DNA of 39,668 nt from Tangfeifania diversioriginum (lineage in GTDB: Bacteria; Bacteroidota; Bacteroidia; Bacteroidales; Prolixibacteraceae). How positions within the stretch are numbered: position 1 is the stretch's first letter; every line of letters starts with the position of its first letter. The position numbers were made by a program, and so were the translations under genes. Positions 32,397 through 39,668 of the stretch are shown in pieces. The stretch covers positions 1-39,668 of the forward strand of contig CAMCBW010000048.1 of assembly GCA_945873105.1 (NCBI GenBank), given 5' to 3'. The notes beneath the pieces were generated by a model. That model was not told where the DNA came from. It worked only from the letters and a program-made list of their open reading frames with translations, and did no database searches.

Positions 32397-33389
32397 TCAG
32401 TTTTTCAGGTATGGTCCCTTTTCATTCCAGCCCACCTCCACATTCGAAATCCACCAGGTGTTGCCATTGTCCTTGTTCCCCTGGTAAAAAAGATAAGTTT
32501 TCGCACCATCATCGAAGATATCCGGGTGACCCGACTCACTGAAATTCCATTCGCCGGGTTTGCCGTTGCGTAAAAATGGTTCCTTAAACAAACGTTCCCA
32601 TTTAAACCCGTCTTTGCTGGTTGCAACACCTATTTGCTGTGGTGAATTGTCGTAAGCTCCGGCGTAAAACATGTACAACATTCCGTTTCGTTGAATGATG
32701 GAGGCTGCTTCAATGCATTCTCCTTCCCAGGGCAATTCGGGTTGAAGAATCGGACCCTCTTTCGAGAGATGTGTCCATTCTTCACGGTTGAAACTGGTGT
32801 TTTCGGGTGCTATTGCGACACCTTGCAACTGGATTTTGAACCCTGGATCGCGTGTGGCAAAATACATAAAATATTTCCCATTGTACAAAAACACCTCAGC
32901 ATCAATGGCCCGGCCACAATTCCAAGCCCCGTCGGGACGGAAAATCGGATTGGTCGGGTTGCGTTTGAAATTGGTAATCCCATCATCGGATACCGCATGG
33001 CAAATGGCATCATTTTTACCATTTCCGTAAGTCTGGTAAAAAATATGAGCTTTGCCTTTGATTGCCAAGACACAGGGAGCACTAATGCCATTCTTTTCAT
33101 ATTCCTCTTGAATATTCAGATATCCAACATTTTTCCAGTTGATCAGGTCTTTGCTTTCGGTGATTTCAATTTCCCTTGAATTACTTCCCTTTAAGGGTAA
33201 AACTGAAGAATACATCAGATATCTTCCATTTAACCGGACTACAAAGGGGTTTTTTGAAAAAGGTTTATCTCTTCGGGTAGAATCGGCATACATCATTCTT
33301 TTCTGAACGATTTGAGATTTGCTTTGCGAATAACCGGTTAGGATGAAGACAACCGTAAATAAAAAGAAGACTACGAATTTTCCTGACAT
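32397..33389 (-). CDS. GH43/GH117-like five-bladed propeller protein, catalytic base changed
   Basis: A 330-residue exported protein (signal MSGKFVVFFLFTVVFILTGYS). Propeller strands repeat as GRYLMYSS, AHIFYQTYG, GKYFMYFATRD, GMLYMFYAGA and KTYLFYQG. Catalytic positions of this clan can be located: Asp163 in AIDAEVFLYN and Glu227 in ECIEAASII. The base position, normally Asp in a DP pair, reads Asn47 in SKNPFVVR (codon AAC), so activity is doubtful unless Asp41 substitutes. It lies between the two GH95 copies with gaps of 19 and 24 bases, so all three are co-transcribed. Confidence 0.72.
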   Translation of the reverse strand: MSGKFVVFFLFTVVFILTGYSQSKSQIVQKRMMYADSTRRDKPFSKNPFVVRLNGRYLMYSSVLPLKGSNSREIEITESKDLINWKNVGYLNIQEEYEKNGISAPCVLAIKGKAHIFYQTYGNGKNDAICHAVSDDGITNFKRNPTNPIFRPDGAWNCGRAIDAEVFLYNGKYFMYFATRDPGFKIQLQGVAIAPENTSFNREEWTHLSKEGPILQPELPWEGECIEAASIIQRNGMLYMFYAGAYDNSPQQIGVATSKDGFKWERLFKEPFLRNGKPGEWNFSESGHPDIFDDGAKTYLFYQGNKDNGNTWWISNVEVGWNEKGPYLKN

Positions 33390-33408
33390 TTTTCTATTCC
33401 TCCAAGCG

Positions 33409-35949
33409 CTATTTTAAAACTATTTGTATCGAAACATCCTGTTTTCCAGGCAATAAAAGATAATACTTTCCATTTTCAATCTGAATTTGCTCTTTACCTT
33501 CTCCTGAAATTGATATTATTTCCGAAGGTGTTTTAAGCTGCACTTTCTGCTGAATCCCTGAGAATATAATTGCATCTATCTTTTTCCCATTCCAGGAAAG
33601 CTGTTTGATAATAATTTGTCCTCTAAGCGCAACTCCTTCAATTTTACCTGCCGGCATGGTTTTGGGCCAGGCTGGCATCAATTCAATCCATCCAGGTTGG
33701 GAGTCTACCAACATTCGCAAGATTAGCGCAGGAAGTCCACCGGAAATATCGGTATTGAAAATCGCTTTGGGGTTGTGTGTGGATATAAAATTTGGGAACC
33801 AGTAACAATTGGCCAACCAGTCGAGAATTTGGCCACAAACGTCAGACTTGTGCAGGCTAGCAGCTGCAAAACCCTGTTGGACAATTCCAAAGGCCATTTC
33901 ACCCGGCGGTCGGCCTTCTATGACCTCTCCATTGTCTTCGGAGGGTGTGTAATTTGGAATCGTAGCCTTTTCAAGGGCAGTGAGTCCTCTTAAGGTCGGC
34001 GACATAAACTCCCTGCGCCGAATTTCCATGCGATTTTCCAGGGTTTTGTCAAATGCCTTTATCAGTGTTGGGTTTCCTGCAATTTCTTTGGGAAGACCAT
34101 TGAACAAGGCATATAAATGGGAAGCATGTCGATGAGCATCGTTGTCTTCAAGTAACGGCGTTGACCACTCTTTCACTGCCCCCTTGTCGTTGATCAGGTA
34201 ATCGGGCATCTTTTTCAGCATCGATTTCCAGCGTTTAACGTGCTCATTACCTACTCCCAGTATCTCACTGGCAGCGATGCAATTATTCAGCAGTTCACGG
34301 GCAACGCCAATATCCATGGCGCTGTTGATGGCCGCCGATGAATTGCTGTTGGCTGGTTGGTTTTCAGGTGAATAGCTGGGACTGAAAAGCAGTTTTCCCT
34401 CTGGATCTTCGATCAGGAAATCTTCGTAAAACAGGGCCGCCTCCTTCATGAAAGGTAAGGCACGTTTTCGGAGAAAATCCTTGTCGCCGGTATAGAGGTA
34501 ATATTCATAAAAGAATTGAGACACCCAACCGGCTCCGGCAGTCCAGAAGGTCATTGGCCTTTCTGCTTCGAAACAGTTCTTAAGACAATGATTGCTGGCG
34601 CGGGAGGGAACATTGATGCCCCGGCAGTTGTAGAGCATCTTCGCATTTTCCCTGAATTCTTCCAGATGGTCTTCCATGTAACTGAAAAAAGGCAGCATGC
34701 ACTCAGCCATATTGGCCGATAAGTTGGCTGAAATTGCACTTTGCACATTGCCATTCAAGGTAAAATCACCCGACCAGTATGGCCCGTAGGTTCCGCTCCA
34801 GATACCCTGAAGGTTGGGGAAAAGCTCGCCACTGCTCGAAATGATATTGTAACGTGCAGCATCGTATTCTTTTTCGAGCAGTGCCGGGTTCAGGTTGCCG
34901 ATTCTTGATTTCGAAATCAATTCTTCCGATGTCAGGTTGCGGTCGGCACCACCGCCCAAATCGAGTCGCGAACGGTTGAAAATGGCGCCGTGTATTTTGG
35001 CATGCCGCTCCAATAATACTTTAAAATCAGGCTTTATTTGCGAAAGCAAATTTTTTAGAATTTCAATTTTAGAATTCTCATAGTCGTCAAGTAGCTCTAT
35101 TTTAGTGAATACCAGCACTTCATCGGCACCTAAAACAGATATTGAATCGCCTTTTGTGATGGTTTTCCCGCCTCTTACCACTACCCGAGAAACTCCTTCA
35201 TATCCCTGTAAACTTCCCTTCCATTGTTTTTTAAAACTGCTGCGGAAAGTGAGCCAATTTCCAACTGCTCCTGTTTGATATCCATTGATTCCATCCTTTA
35301 ACATTTTCTCTGGTCCCCAGCCTCCTGCTCCTTTTGCCGGTTGTTGGGCAAGTTTCAGGGTGCAATCCACCGTTCCCTTCTTTCCTGTAATCGAGAGGAC
35401 AACGGCATCGTCGGCTCTTGAAACAAATAATTTACGCTGGAATGAACCCCTTTCATCGCTCCAGTTGACCGAAGCCACCCCGGATGAGAAATCCACCGAG
35501 CGGTAATAATCAGAAATTTTACCATTTGGCTTCATGATCGCCCGGATATTGAAGGCCGGAATAAATGGGTCGGTCCAACGTTTTTCAGCATATCCCTCCG
35601 TTTTGGATATCTCTACCACATATTCCGTGGCCCGTTTGTACTGCCCATCGGTTATCATCCGGCGGATTTCAGTCAGGTGAGCCCCCGTATTGACAGGTAT
35701 CAGCGGCTCATTCACCGGCATAAACAACCTTGCATGGTTGAGGACAATGGTTTCATTCAGGGGTTGCCCAAAAACCAAAGCCCCATATTTGCCATTTCCG
35801 CTTACCAGCGCCTGTTCCCAGTAGGTGGCAGGTTTTGAGCTGACAAAACCTCTTTCGGGGGAAGAGCTGGTTTTTGCTTGTTGTGCAAACACCTGAAAGC
35901 AGAAGCACGAAAAAAACAGAAATGCGCTTACTTTAAGTATTTTTTCCAT
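33409..35949 (-). CDS. GH95 alpha-L-fucosidase-like enzyme, copy 2
   Basis: An 846-residue exported protein (signal MEKILKVSAFLFFSCFCFQV). GH95 signatures: paired asparagines Asn399/401 in GDFTLNGNVQ, candidate acid Glu529 in FSPSYSPENQPAN, and IFNTDISGGLPALIL. By eye roughly three quarters of residues equal those of copy 1. The main difference is an insertion of about 24 residues around residue 665-690 (RGLTALEKATIPNYTPSEDN) before the shared GRPPGEMAFGIVQQG. The insertion lies near the active-site side of the barrel in this family, so specificity may differ. It is 12 bases downstream of the GH29 gene. Confidence 0.88.
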   Translation of the reverse strand: MEKILKVSAFLFFSCFCFQVFAQQAKTSSSPERGFVSSKPATYWEQALVSGNGKYGALVFGQPLNETIVLNHARLFMPVNEPLIPVNTGAHLTEIRRMITDGQYKRATEYVVEISKTEGYAEKRWTDPFIPAFNIRAIMKPNGKISDYYRSVDFSSGVASVNWSDERGSFQRKLFVSRADDAVVLSITGKKGTVDCTLKLAQQPAKGAGGWGPEKMLKDGINGYQTGAVGNWLTFRSSFKKQWKGSLQGYEGVSRVVVRGGKTITKGDSISVLGADEVLVFTKIELLDDYENSKIEILKNLLSQIKPDFKVLLERHAKIHGAIFNRSRLDLGGGADRNLTSEELISKSRIGNLNPALLEKEYDAARYNIISSSGELFPNLQGIWSGTYGPYWSGDFTLNGNVQSAISANLSANMAECMLPFFSYMEDHLEEFRENAKMLYNCRGINVPSRASNHCLKNCFEAERPMTFWTAGAGWVSQFFYEYYLYTGDKDFLRKRALPFMKEAALFYEDFLIEDPEGKLLFSPSYSPENQPANSNSSAAINSAMDIGVARELLNNCIAASEILGVGNEHVKRWKSMLKKMPDYLINDKGAVKEWSTPLLEDNDAHRHASHLYALFNGLPKEIAGNPTLIKAFDKTLENRMEIRRREFMSPTLRGLTALEKATIPNYTPSEDNGEVIEGRPPGEMAFGIVQQGFAAASLHKSDVCGQILDWLANCYWFPNFISTHNPKAIFNTDISGGLPALILRMLVDSQPGWIELMPAWPKTMPAGKIEGVALRGQIIIKQLSWNGKKIDAIIFSGIQQKVQLKTPSEIISISGEGKEQIQIENGKYYLLLPGKQDVSIQIVLK

Positions 35950-35961
35950 CTTCCATTTGAT

Positions 35962-37746
35962 TTAAAATTCAACCGGAGAGATTTTCACCGCAGTCAGATT
36001 GGCTTTTTCGAAATCACCTTCCTTTAGAGTGACTGATAATGTATGTTTTCCAGGTTTGCTGAAATTAAGCCAACCTATGGGAAGTGTGGTGTAAATCGTG
36101 GATGAATTTTGTTGATTCTTTATTTTGATTCCCTCATCCGTTTCTACCGACCAAACCAATCGTCCATTTCCCGACCAGGTAAGCTCCACCAGATAGGTTC
36201 CTGAATTCATCACCTCGACTTCCCAGCTTGCTTTGGAATTTTCAGTCCATTTGTTGATCTGGACAATGTGCTTCCATTCGCCAAATTTCTCCATCCATTT
36301 TCTTGAGTTTTTGGTACAGCCCTCCACTTTTGCGAAATCTGCGGGGATCGTAGTTTCCATAGAGGGGTCAATTCCCTGGGTGGTGTCTACTTCCGGGTTG
36401 CCTTTTAAGGTCAGTTCGATAACGGGGATGAATTTCTCGGGGGACTGGGCGGGGAGTGTCAGATCGGTCCAGGATCCCGTTCTTTTAAAAGCGATCGTCC
36501 GGCTCTTGCTGGATCCAAGCAGCCTTGCTGCCAGGATCTCATTTTTCAATCCGGGCAAGTAGAGATGGCCATTGGCCGGCCATTGGTAAACTGAGAGAAA
36601 AAGTTTGTTGCCTTTGGCCGTAGCATCACCCCAGGGAAGCAGGTGTTTCCAGGGAGAAGCTTCTGTGCCGTAAACAACCTGGGGGTAACGCCTGATCCAT
36701 TCCCCTGCACTTCGCAGTGACTGGGCTGCCTGTTCTGGAATGGTGCCATCGGGTTTGGGCCCCACATTCAGCATGTAGGTTCCACCCCTTGCGACCGTTG
36801 AAATCATCCTGGTAAGGATCTCCTTCGGACTTTTCCAGTTTTGGTCGTATGCAGCATATCCCCAGGAATCGTTGGTTACATCCACAGATTCCCATAAACC
36901 TTCTTCGTTTTGAACCGGCACCTCCATGTCGCCCAGGGTGGCATAATCTCCCAAATTGTGACCAACCCTGCCCGAAACGTAGGCGTGGGGCTGATTTTTG
37001 TGTACCAAATCAACCAGTTGTTGGGCATATTCTTTGGGCATGTTACCCGGAGTATCGAACCAAACCAATTCAATTTGGCCGTATGAAGTAGTGATTTCTT
37101 CGACCTGGGGAAGGCACTTATTTTTGAAATAATCCTCAAAAGTGAATGTTTCTCCGGAGCTGTTGGTTTTTGGTCCGCCGTTTCCACCCGGTTCTGTCCA
37201 GTCCTGGTTGTGTGAATAGTAGAAACCAAAACCGATCCCCACTTCCTTGCATGCCTGCGCGAGTTCTTTCATCGGATCGCGGGCAAAAGGGGTGGCATCC
37301 ACAATGTTGAATTTGTTTACTTTGGAACCATACATGGCAAATCCATCGTGGTGTTTGCTGGTGATGATGATGTACTTCATCCCTGCATCCCTGGCCAGTT
37401 GGGCAATGGCCTTTGCATCAAAATTAACGGGGTTAAAGTATTTGGCAGTAGCCTTGTATTCTTCGACGGGAATGTTGGCCATATTTTTGTTCATGATCCA
37501 CTCGCCAATGCCGTAATAGGTTTTTCCTTTCCATTCGTTGCCGAGATTTGAATAAAGGCCCCAATGGATGAACATGGCATAATTTCCATCGCGAAAGAGC
37601 TGCCCTTGACCCGCAGTTTGGGCGGTTAGTTTCGCCACCTGATCTCCCCACATTTCATTCATCTTCAGCTCCTCTTTTTTCTGGCCTGCAGTTGACAAAG
37701 CATTCCCCAAAAGGAGAAGCAGAATTAAAAAATTAAATAATCTCAT
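35962..37746 (-). CDS. GH29 alpha-L-fucosidase with C-terminal binding module
   Basis: A 594-residue exported protein (signal to about residue 21). The barrel holds AMFIHWGLYSNLGNEW (57-72), ITSKHHDGFAMY (128-139) and IELVWFDTPGN (225-235) with nucleophile Asp231. The GGTYMLNVGPKPDGTIP stretch is typical of the family. A beta-sandwich follows, and the last 130 residues (GTYLVELTWSGNGRLVWSVE ... KPGKHTLSVTLKEG) look like a carbohydrate-binding module of the CBM6/35-type fold. It retains and hydrolyses alpha-linked fucose. It heads a tight run of genes down to 25686. Confidence 0.92.
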   Translation of the reverse strand: MRLFNFLILLLLLGNALSTAGQKKEELKMNEMWGDQVAKLTAQTAGQGQLFRDGNYAMFIHWGLYSNLGNEWKGKTYYGIGEWIMNKNMANIPVEEYKATAKYFNPVNFDAKAIAQLARDAGMKYIIITSKHHDGFAMYGSKVNKFNIVDATPFARDPMKELAQACKEVGIGFGFYYSHNQDWTEPGGNGGPKTNSSGETFTFEDYFKNKCLPQVEEITTSYGQIELVWFDTPGNMPKEYAQQLVDLVHKNQPHAYVSGRVGHNLGDYATLGDMEVPVQNEEGLWESVDVTNDSWGYAAYDQNWKSPKEILTRMISTVARGGTYMLNVGPKPDGTIPEQAAQSLRSAGEWIRRYPQVVYGTEASPWKHLLPWGDATAKGNKLFLSVYQWPANGHLYLPGLKNEILAARLLGSSKSRTIAFKRTGSWTDLTLPAQSPEKFIPVIELTLKGNPEVDTTQGIDPSMETTIPADFAKVEGCTKNSRKWMEKFGEWKHIVQINKWTENSKASWEVEVMNSGTYLVELTWSGNGRLVWSVETDEGIKIKNQQNSSTIYTTLPIGWLNFSKPGKHTLSVTLKEGDFEKANLTAVKISPVEF

Positions 37747-37833
37747 CTGATCTTTTTCTTTTTAATTACTTAAATACCAAAGTGCTGCACTATTTTGGCC
37801 AATCCAATAAAACTTCATAATACAGTCTGACAA

Positions 37834-39300
37834 TCACTTTTCATGGTAAACCATCAATTCAGCGATGGCCAGTCCTGGCTTACAGCCATGGACCTGCAGC
37901 CTCACTTTCTCTGCCCTGAGCTCTTTGAACCGATGGATTCTTACCAACTCACTTATTGCGGGAGTATTTATGACTTTCCACTCCTTACCGTCCCAATATT
38001 GCAGAGTGTATGATTCAATCCTGGTTTTACCATCCCCCGGCGAATTTCTCCCTTTTGCGAGTTCCACAATTCCAATTGCGTTAAATGTTATCTCCTTGTC
38101 GAATACTATTTCCAAATAGGGATTGCTGACAGCGGGTGAAGAGGACCATTTTGTCATGAAGTTATCATCATTGGCAAAATCGGAGATGTCCATATCAGCT
38201 GACCAGCTTGAATTCATCTTTTGTTTTCTGGCGAGGTTCAAGGCAATTATTGGTTGTTTGTAACTTGGCAATTTTGCACTCGGTCCCGGATTTTTCCACA
38301 ACTTCCCAACTTCCTTTAACTCTGAAATGGCATTGCTGTCAATCAATCCATCGCGATTTGGTGCCACGTTCAGAATAAAATTGCAATGCGCGTTATTCAA
38401 TGGAATCAGGTTATCCTCAACAAGAAATTTAGCCTTTTTAACGATTTCTGCCGGACTGGTCTCCTTCCAGAACCAGTTGATGTTGATCGGAATGCCTGCC
38501 TGAGCTGGCAGTTTGTTTGTCTCTTTTGAAATTTTTTGTCCGGCATTTTGCTCATAATGTTTCACGTCGGTATAAAACAACTCATCGGCAGGATATTTTC
38601 CTGCATTGTGCTCACTAATCAAACAATTTGGCTGTAAAGACTTTACAAGTTTGTATGTCTCCTCAAAAGAGACATCTTCATAGCTGATCCTGGACCAACC
38701 TGCATCCCATCCATCGATCACCAGGCAGGCAATTTCGCCATAATTGGTGAGAAGTTCGGTCAGTTGATCTTTGATAAATTGGGTGTTCTCCTTTTTAATC
38801 CATCCTGGCCGGATGTTGTGATGGGTATCCAAAATTGAATAATACAAAAACACTTTGAGTCCCTTTTTCCGGAAGGCATCTACATACTCCCTGACGACAT
38901 CCCGTTTGAACGGGCTGTTCATCACGTTGTAACTGGTTGTTTTGGTGGGCCAGATACAAAACCCAGAGTGGTGTTTCGTGGTTAAACATCCATAGGTCAT
39001 TCCTGCCGAAACCGCTGCATCTGCCCATTGGTTGCAGTCCAGCTTTTGCGGATTAAAAACCATGGGTGACAGTTGTGGATCTGGCCAGTCATCACCGCCA
39101 TAAGTTGGAATATTAAAATGGATAAACATTCCAAATCGAAGATCCAGAAATTCCTGTTGCAAGTCATTCAATGGTTTAGCTTTATATTTTTCTACCCTGG
39201 TTTTTATCTCTTCTGTTTGACTAAAAGTTGAGTTAATTGTCCCAACAGAAGATTGAAATAACCCAATTGAAATCAAGCATATCAATCCTTGAATATTCAT
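37834..39300 (-). CDS. GH29 alpha-L-fucosidase with F5/8 type C (CBM32-like) domain
   Basis: A 488-residue exported protein (signal near residues 1-28). Barrel motifs are RFGMFIHFNIPTYGG (55-69), LTTKHHSGFCIWPT (106-119) and ACLVIDGWDAGW (191-202) with likely nucleophile Asp196; LNVAPNRDGLID closes the barrel. The variation at WFD (here VID) and HHSGF fits the more specific GH29-B type, which acts on branched alpha-1,3/1,4-fucose. The C-terminal 130 residues (DDNFMTKWSSSPAVSNPYLE, IESYTLQYWDGKEWKVI) form an F5/8 type C sugar-binding domain. It is the most upstream gene of the block; 87 bases separate it from the next GH29 gene. Confidence 0.88.
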   Translation of the reverse strand: MNIQGLICLISIGLFQSSVGTINSTFSQTEEIKTRVEKYKAKPLNDLQQEFLDLRFGMFIHFNIPTYGGDDWPDPQLSPMVFNPQKLDCNQWADAAVSAGMTYGCLTTKHHSGFCIWPTKTTSYNVMNSPFKRDVVREYVDAFRKKGLKVFLYYSILDTHHNIRPGWIKKENTQFIKDQLTELLTNYGEIACLVIDGWDAGWSRISYEDVSFEETYKLVKSLQPNCLISEHNAGKYPADELFYTDVKHYEQNAGQKISKETNKLPAQAGIPININWFWKETSPAEIVKKAKFLVEDNLIPLNNAHCNFILNVAPNRDGLIDSNAISELKEVGKLWKNPGPSAKLPSYKQPIIALNLARKQKMNSSWSADMDISDFANDDNFMTKWSSSPAVSNPYLEIVFDKEITFNAIGIVELAKGRNSPGDGKTRIESYTLQYWDGKEWKVINTPAISELVRIHRFKELRAEKVRLQVHGCKPGLAIAELMVYHEK

Positions 39301-39668
39301 CGTCTTAGTTTAATATTAATAGTAAATATTGCACTTTTTTTGTGATTATGAATGGTCTGATTGGGATAAGAAAGGGTAAAGGTTTTCGCAAAGCTTTGCA
39401 CTGCTAAAAAGATGTTGTAAAACATAGAAGTCTCGCGGTTTAGAAGATCAAGTAAATTTGAGGCCAATTTGACAAGTCTATAATCCCCATTTTCACCTAA
39501 TAGACTTTTATGAATACTTAGAAACTGTTTAAATTTTTCAAATCAATATGCCGGAGGCATAATATATGGGTAGATGGCAAATGACAGATCGTCCATTTCG
39601 TCCCGTACGGGACGAGATAATTGCTATTTGTTGATTTTCTACCCACATATAATCCCTAACGGGATAAA
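39301..39668. other. Intergenic region upstream of the enzyme block, right edge
   Basis: This region of 368 bases to the window end has no gene I can support. The first 240 bases are AT-rich with no exact TAnnTTTG box on the minus strand. The last 120 bases are a palindromic repeat element (39548-39665). Confidence 0.5.
39548..39665. repeat. Nested palindromic repeat element (REPIN-like)
   Basis: Hairpins ATGCC-gga-GGCAT (39548-39560) and ATCCC-taac-GGGAT (39652-39665) flank inverted arms TATATGGGTAGA (39563-39574) and TCTACCCACATATA (39638-39651). At the centre is a perfect 16-base palindrome CGTCCCGTACGGGACG (39599-39614). The two halves mirror each other, as in paired REP sequences (REPINs). 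Confidence 0.65.

Overview
The window is about 39.7 kb of chromosome from a member of the Bacteroidota. The evidence is a C-terminal type IX secretion sorting domain (gene at 22841-25576), several promoter boxes of the Bacteroidota form TAnnTTTG, PepSY-like repeat proteins, an IS21-type element end, and a dense set of exported glycan-degrading enzymes. A Marinilabiliales/Prolixibacteraceae-type organism would fit, but that is inference; no rRNA or other taxonomic marker is present. I saw no tRNA, rRNA or CRISPR array.

Left edge (1-2860) is worn by mobile-element and deletion events. The tail of an IS21-family istB gene and the element's repeated end (1-149) cut off a membrane sensor gene after about 31 codons. 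Next come a small antitoxin-like gene with a broken RelE/ParE-type toxin, an exported DUF4185/DUF5005-like propeller protein, and the fused remains of a sigma-factor/membrane-partner pair.

The middle (2862-16406) is ordinary chromosomal content with some oddities: a membrane protein fused to a THEP1-type NTPase, small housekeeping or stress proteins (ABM monooxygenase, DJ-1/PfpI, GNAT, methyltransferase, AlkD-like glycosylase, SnoaL-like lipoprotein, DUF4256, TfoX-N, endonuclease III), a dehydrogenase-like protein that lacks two catalytic residues, and a two-component system (12324-13010, 10936-12210). That system lies directly upstream of a PepSY-repeat protein and an outer-membrane barrel protein. 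The pair is preceded by four TGGAA repeats at exactly 11-bp spacing, a good candidate operator for the response regulator.

The right half (16840-39300) is a run of eleven exported carbohydrate-active genes, all on the minus strand: PL8 lyase, three heparinase II/III-type proteins, a BNR_4 (PL24/25-like) propeller, an unassigned GH42-like barrel protein, two GH95 paralogues flanking a GH43-like protein, and two GH29 fucosidases. Four fucosidase-family enzymes plus up to five uronate lyases suggest a fucose-rich acidic polysaccharide. No sulfatase, SusC/SusD pair or dedicated regulator is in view, so either the substrate is little sulfated and import genes lie beyond base 39668, or this is a detached enzyme block. 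Four intergenic regions in or beside this block (16407-16610, 19020-19104, 22711-22812, 39548-39665) carry palindromic or tandem repeats of dispersed-repeat character.
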